From NCBI RefSeq assembly GCF_027942865.1, contig NC_134510.1, positions 10,444,743 to 10,508,742 on the forward strand: a stretch of 64,000 bases of DNA, in the 5' to 3' direction. The notes under the pieces are model-generated. The model was given only the letters and a program-made list of their open reading frames with translations. It ran no database searches and had not been told where the DNA came from. The number at the start of each line of letters is the position of its first letter. Positions within the stretch are counted from its first letter, which is position 1. Below, piece after piece: positions 61,633 to 64,000 of the stretch. The position numbers were made by a program, and so were the translations under genes. This stretch comes from Odontesthes bonariensis. Lineage: Eukaryota > Chordata > Actinopteri > Atheriniformes > Atherinopsidae.

Positions 61633-63600
61633 CAGACCTGGGCATTGTACGGCCCCCGGGCCGCATACGGCCCTTTGGTTGACTCTGACCGGCCCGTGTA
61701 AGGTTAATTGGAAATTACAAAATAAACATATTTTCTTATTTTACGTGATGCATGGACTGAAGCTGCATTTTATTTTTATTTTGAAGTTGTTTTTTATTCA
61801 CGTACATGATGATGTAAAACGTATATCGAGACATGCACATGATTGGATCGTTGTCACTAGCAAGTCACAAGACGACTTTAGCCCTCAGAAATGTCTGCTC
61901 GTGCTAAAAAAAGAAAGGTAGATGCCGAATGCAGGGTTTTCAACAAAAATTGGACTGCTAAGTATTTATTTACTGAAGTCAGAGGTAAAGCCGTGTGTTT
62001 AGTTTGCGGGGAGCAGATCGTCGTGTTTAAGGACTACAATTTGAGTCAGCATTAGGAGACGAAACACGCGGAGAAATTCAAGAACGTGACTGATGCTGAA
62101 AGGGCGCGGACATCGGAAGCTTTGCTAGCTAAACTGCAAAAGCAGCAAGGCTTTTTTGCCAAGCTTCACACATCCAGGGATGCAGCAACCAAGACCAGCT
62201 TTGTGATATCCCACAAAATCGCTAAAAACAGTAAGCCATTCTCGGAGGAGGAGTTTATCAAAGAGTGCTTGGTGGACTCTGCAACACTAATATGCCCTGA
62301 ACAAAAAGAAGCATTTGAGAAAGTCCCGCTCTCCAGGCGAACCGTGACGAGAAGGGTCGAGGACATATCGGGGAATCTGGAGCTTCAGCTGCAACGTGAA
62401 GTGGCAACTTTTGACTTTTTCTCCTTGGCTTTGGACGAAAGCTGTGATGTCCGTGACACAGCCCAGTTACTCGTATTTGTCCGCGGGATAACGTCGGACT
62501 TCAAGATTACGGAGGAGCTGGCAGCAATGCAGTCGCTGAAAGGGACGACTACAGGGAGCGATCTCTTCACGGAGGTAAATGCGTGCATGGACACACTGGG
62601 ACTGAAATGGGACAGACTGGCAAGTGTCACAACGGACGGTTGTCCAAATCTTACAGGGAAAAATGTGGGACTTTTAAAACGTATGCAAGATAAAGTGACT
62701 GAAATCGACACAGATCAGAAATTGGTATTTTTGCATTGTATTATACACCAACATGTGTTGTGCAAGTCACTGCTAAAAATGAACCATGTTATTGATGTTG
62801 TTACTAAAATAGTAAACTTCATCAGGGCACGGGCATTGAATCACAGACAGTTTGTTGCACTTTTGGAGGACCATGAGTCTGAGCATAGTGACATCGGCTA
62901 CCACACAGCTGTCAGATGGCTCAGCCTGGGCAAAGTGCTAAAAAGAGTTTGGGACCTGAAAACAGAGATTCGAGAGTTTTGTCAGATAAAAGGCAAAGAC
63001 ATCCCAGAGCTCTCAGATGAGAACTGTATGGCAGATTTTGCATTTGCTGTTGATGTGACTGCACTGATGAATGAACTGAACACCAAATTGCAAGGCAGGG
63101 GCCTTTTTGTTCATGAAATGCAAACCCTGGTGAAGGCTTTCATGAGAAAGATGCTGTTTCTTTCAAGCCAAGTGGAGAGCAACAATCTCACTCACGTGCA
63201 AACCCTGAAAGAAGTCACACCATCAGCTGATCACCTCCACAGGTACTCATCCATGTTAGGAGCATTGCATTGTGAGTTTTTAAGGAGATTTGAAGATCTC
63301 AGAACAATCGAGGATGAAAAGCTGCTGGAACAACCCCCAACAATCAACATGTCTGATACTAGTAATTCTAGTAGCGAAGCCAGCAGTTTGGCAGACCTGG
63401 ACAGCTTCTTCACGGCAAATTTCGATCCGAATATTGTTGATGACAATGAAGAGCCTGAAGAAGAAACCGAGGAGGGATTGGGGCTACAACCATACAGGTT
63501 CGAGCCAGCCATTGCCAGTGACAGTGGGTCGGAGTCCGAGTCCGAGTGCAGTGGGGACGATGATGGTGATTTTGGTCGTCTTCAGAATGCCGATTGGTGA
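61633..63600 (+). mobile_element. hAT element fused to a P2X7-like repeat segment
   Basis: Starts CAGACCTGGGCATTG followed by GGCCCCCGGGCCGC, the usual left end of a common vertebrate hAT family. The right terminus of that hAT was not found before the P2X7-like segment begins at about 63,350. Confidence 0.65.
61891..63600 (+). pseudogene. hAT transposase (GTF2IRD2-like) with P2X7-like C terminus
   Basis: ATG 61,891 opens MSARAKKRKVDAECRVFNKN and a BED-like finger (CLVCGEQ ... LSQH) broken by an in-frame TAG at 62,053-62,055 (Tyr in relatives), then 504 further codons in the same frame from 62,086. Motifs TFDFFSLALDESCDV, VTTDGCPNLTG and HCIIHQHVLC are the hAT catalytic region resembling the transposase-derived part of GTF2IRD2-type proteins. 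Near residue 420 after the stop the hAT homology ends (FLRRFEDLRTIE) and a different module starts, [20 protein letters not shown] to LGLQPYRFEP, ending RLQNADW, like the start of the P2X7 intracellular-domain proteins spread by fish repeats. A donor (GATTG|GTGAGC) coincides with the final TGA. Confidence 0.78.
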
Positions 63601-63806
63601 GCATACACTGTGTTTGGTCTAGGCCACGAGTCTGGACGATGTTGATGAGGCATAAATAATTTTGTCGAGAGGGATAAGCACTGCACTGACAACTGAAGCT
63701 AACTCACACTGACAGCCTGTCAAAACACTTTTTACACAGTGCCGGAGTCAGTGAGTGCAGACTGGAATGCTGGGTCACAATTTTAATAGCTTCTTGTCAG
63801 ACTTAC

Positions 63807-64000
63807 CAGTCTCTAGCGTTTGTGATCGCTTTAGCCCGGTCGGATTGTGAAGGAAGGGGGCTGCTTAACGCGGTGATGACCGGTTGTTGAGCCGTTTTCG
63901 GTTTCACTCCTGTCAGTGAAACACCGGGGTGATATCGCTGCAAATACGTGGCCATGCTCGATATGTTTCCACTGCTGTGTGGCTTTCTTGTACCACAGTG
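63807..64000 (-). CDS. hAT (ZBED-like) transposase exon, partial at window edge
   Basis: Minus frame from the window edge reads through MATYLQRYHPGVSLTGVKPK, then QQPVITALSSPLPSQSDRAK and AITNARDW, ending at a good donor (GACTG|GTAAGT). This is the segment following the BED finger in ZBED-type hAT transposases. Upstream continues outside the window. The spacer 63,601-63,806 shows nothing. Confidence 0.6.

Overview
This is nuclear DNA from a ray-finned fish, probably a percomorph-type teleost. Vertebrate multi-exon genes with GT-AG introns are separated by L2-type LINEs, hAT, piggyBac-like and Harbinger-like DNA transposons, a tRNA-derived SINE and microsatellites. There is nothing prokaryotic: no operons, no CRISPR.

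Layout. (1) 1-16.3 kb, minus strand: the 5' half of dop1a (DOPEY1), the start codon plus 18 coding exons (the last cut by the window edge), with a non-coding first exon and GC-rich promoter near 15.9-16.3 kb. One intron holds a palindromic element. (2) 16.7-21.7 kb: a tandem repeat unit of about 1.9 kb that carries a full-length 7SL (SRP) RNA gene, interrupted by an L2 LINE, followed by a 7SL fragment. (3) 22.3-26.1 kb: an isolated first coding exon of wdr91, then nested repeats, a 55-bp minisatellite grown from L2 coding sequence, and a possible terminal exon of unknown identity. (4) 28.1-33.3 kb, minus: a complete alpha-tubulin gene whose first coding exon is only the ATG. (5) 35.07-44.09 kb, plus: spag16 (PF20, axonemal central-pair WD40 protein) in only four coding exons, with two RFX X-box motifs just upstream. 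Its first intron is essentially one hAT transposon with an 8-bp target duplication that lies in codons. (6) 44.1-49.4 kb: nested DNA transposons. (7) 49.4-57.9 kb: a second 7SL locus, with one 5'-truncated plus-strand copy, a 1,268-bp tandem repeat (2.2 copies), then two full-length minus-strand 7SL genes. (8) 57.9-64 kb: a short minus-strand terminal exon of an unknown gene, a RecQ-like helicase fragment, an L1-type endonuclease relic, tRNA-Glu relics, a hAT transposase reading frame joined to a P2X7-like segment, and the edge of another hAT transposase gene.

The host genes serve unrelated cell functions: Golgi/endosome trafficking (dop1a), microtubules (alpha-tubulin), ciliary axoneme (spag16), protein targeting (7SL), and endosome maturation (wdr91 exon). 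The two most interesting signals are the apparent birth of an intron from a hAT insertion inside the spag16 coding sequence, and the two-locus, partly inverted 7SL RNA gene cluster. All family assignments come from reading the sequence and remembered family features; no database search was run.
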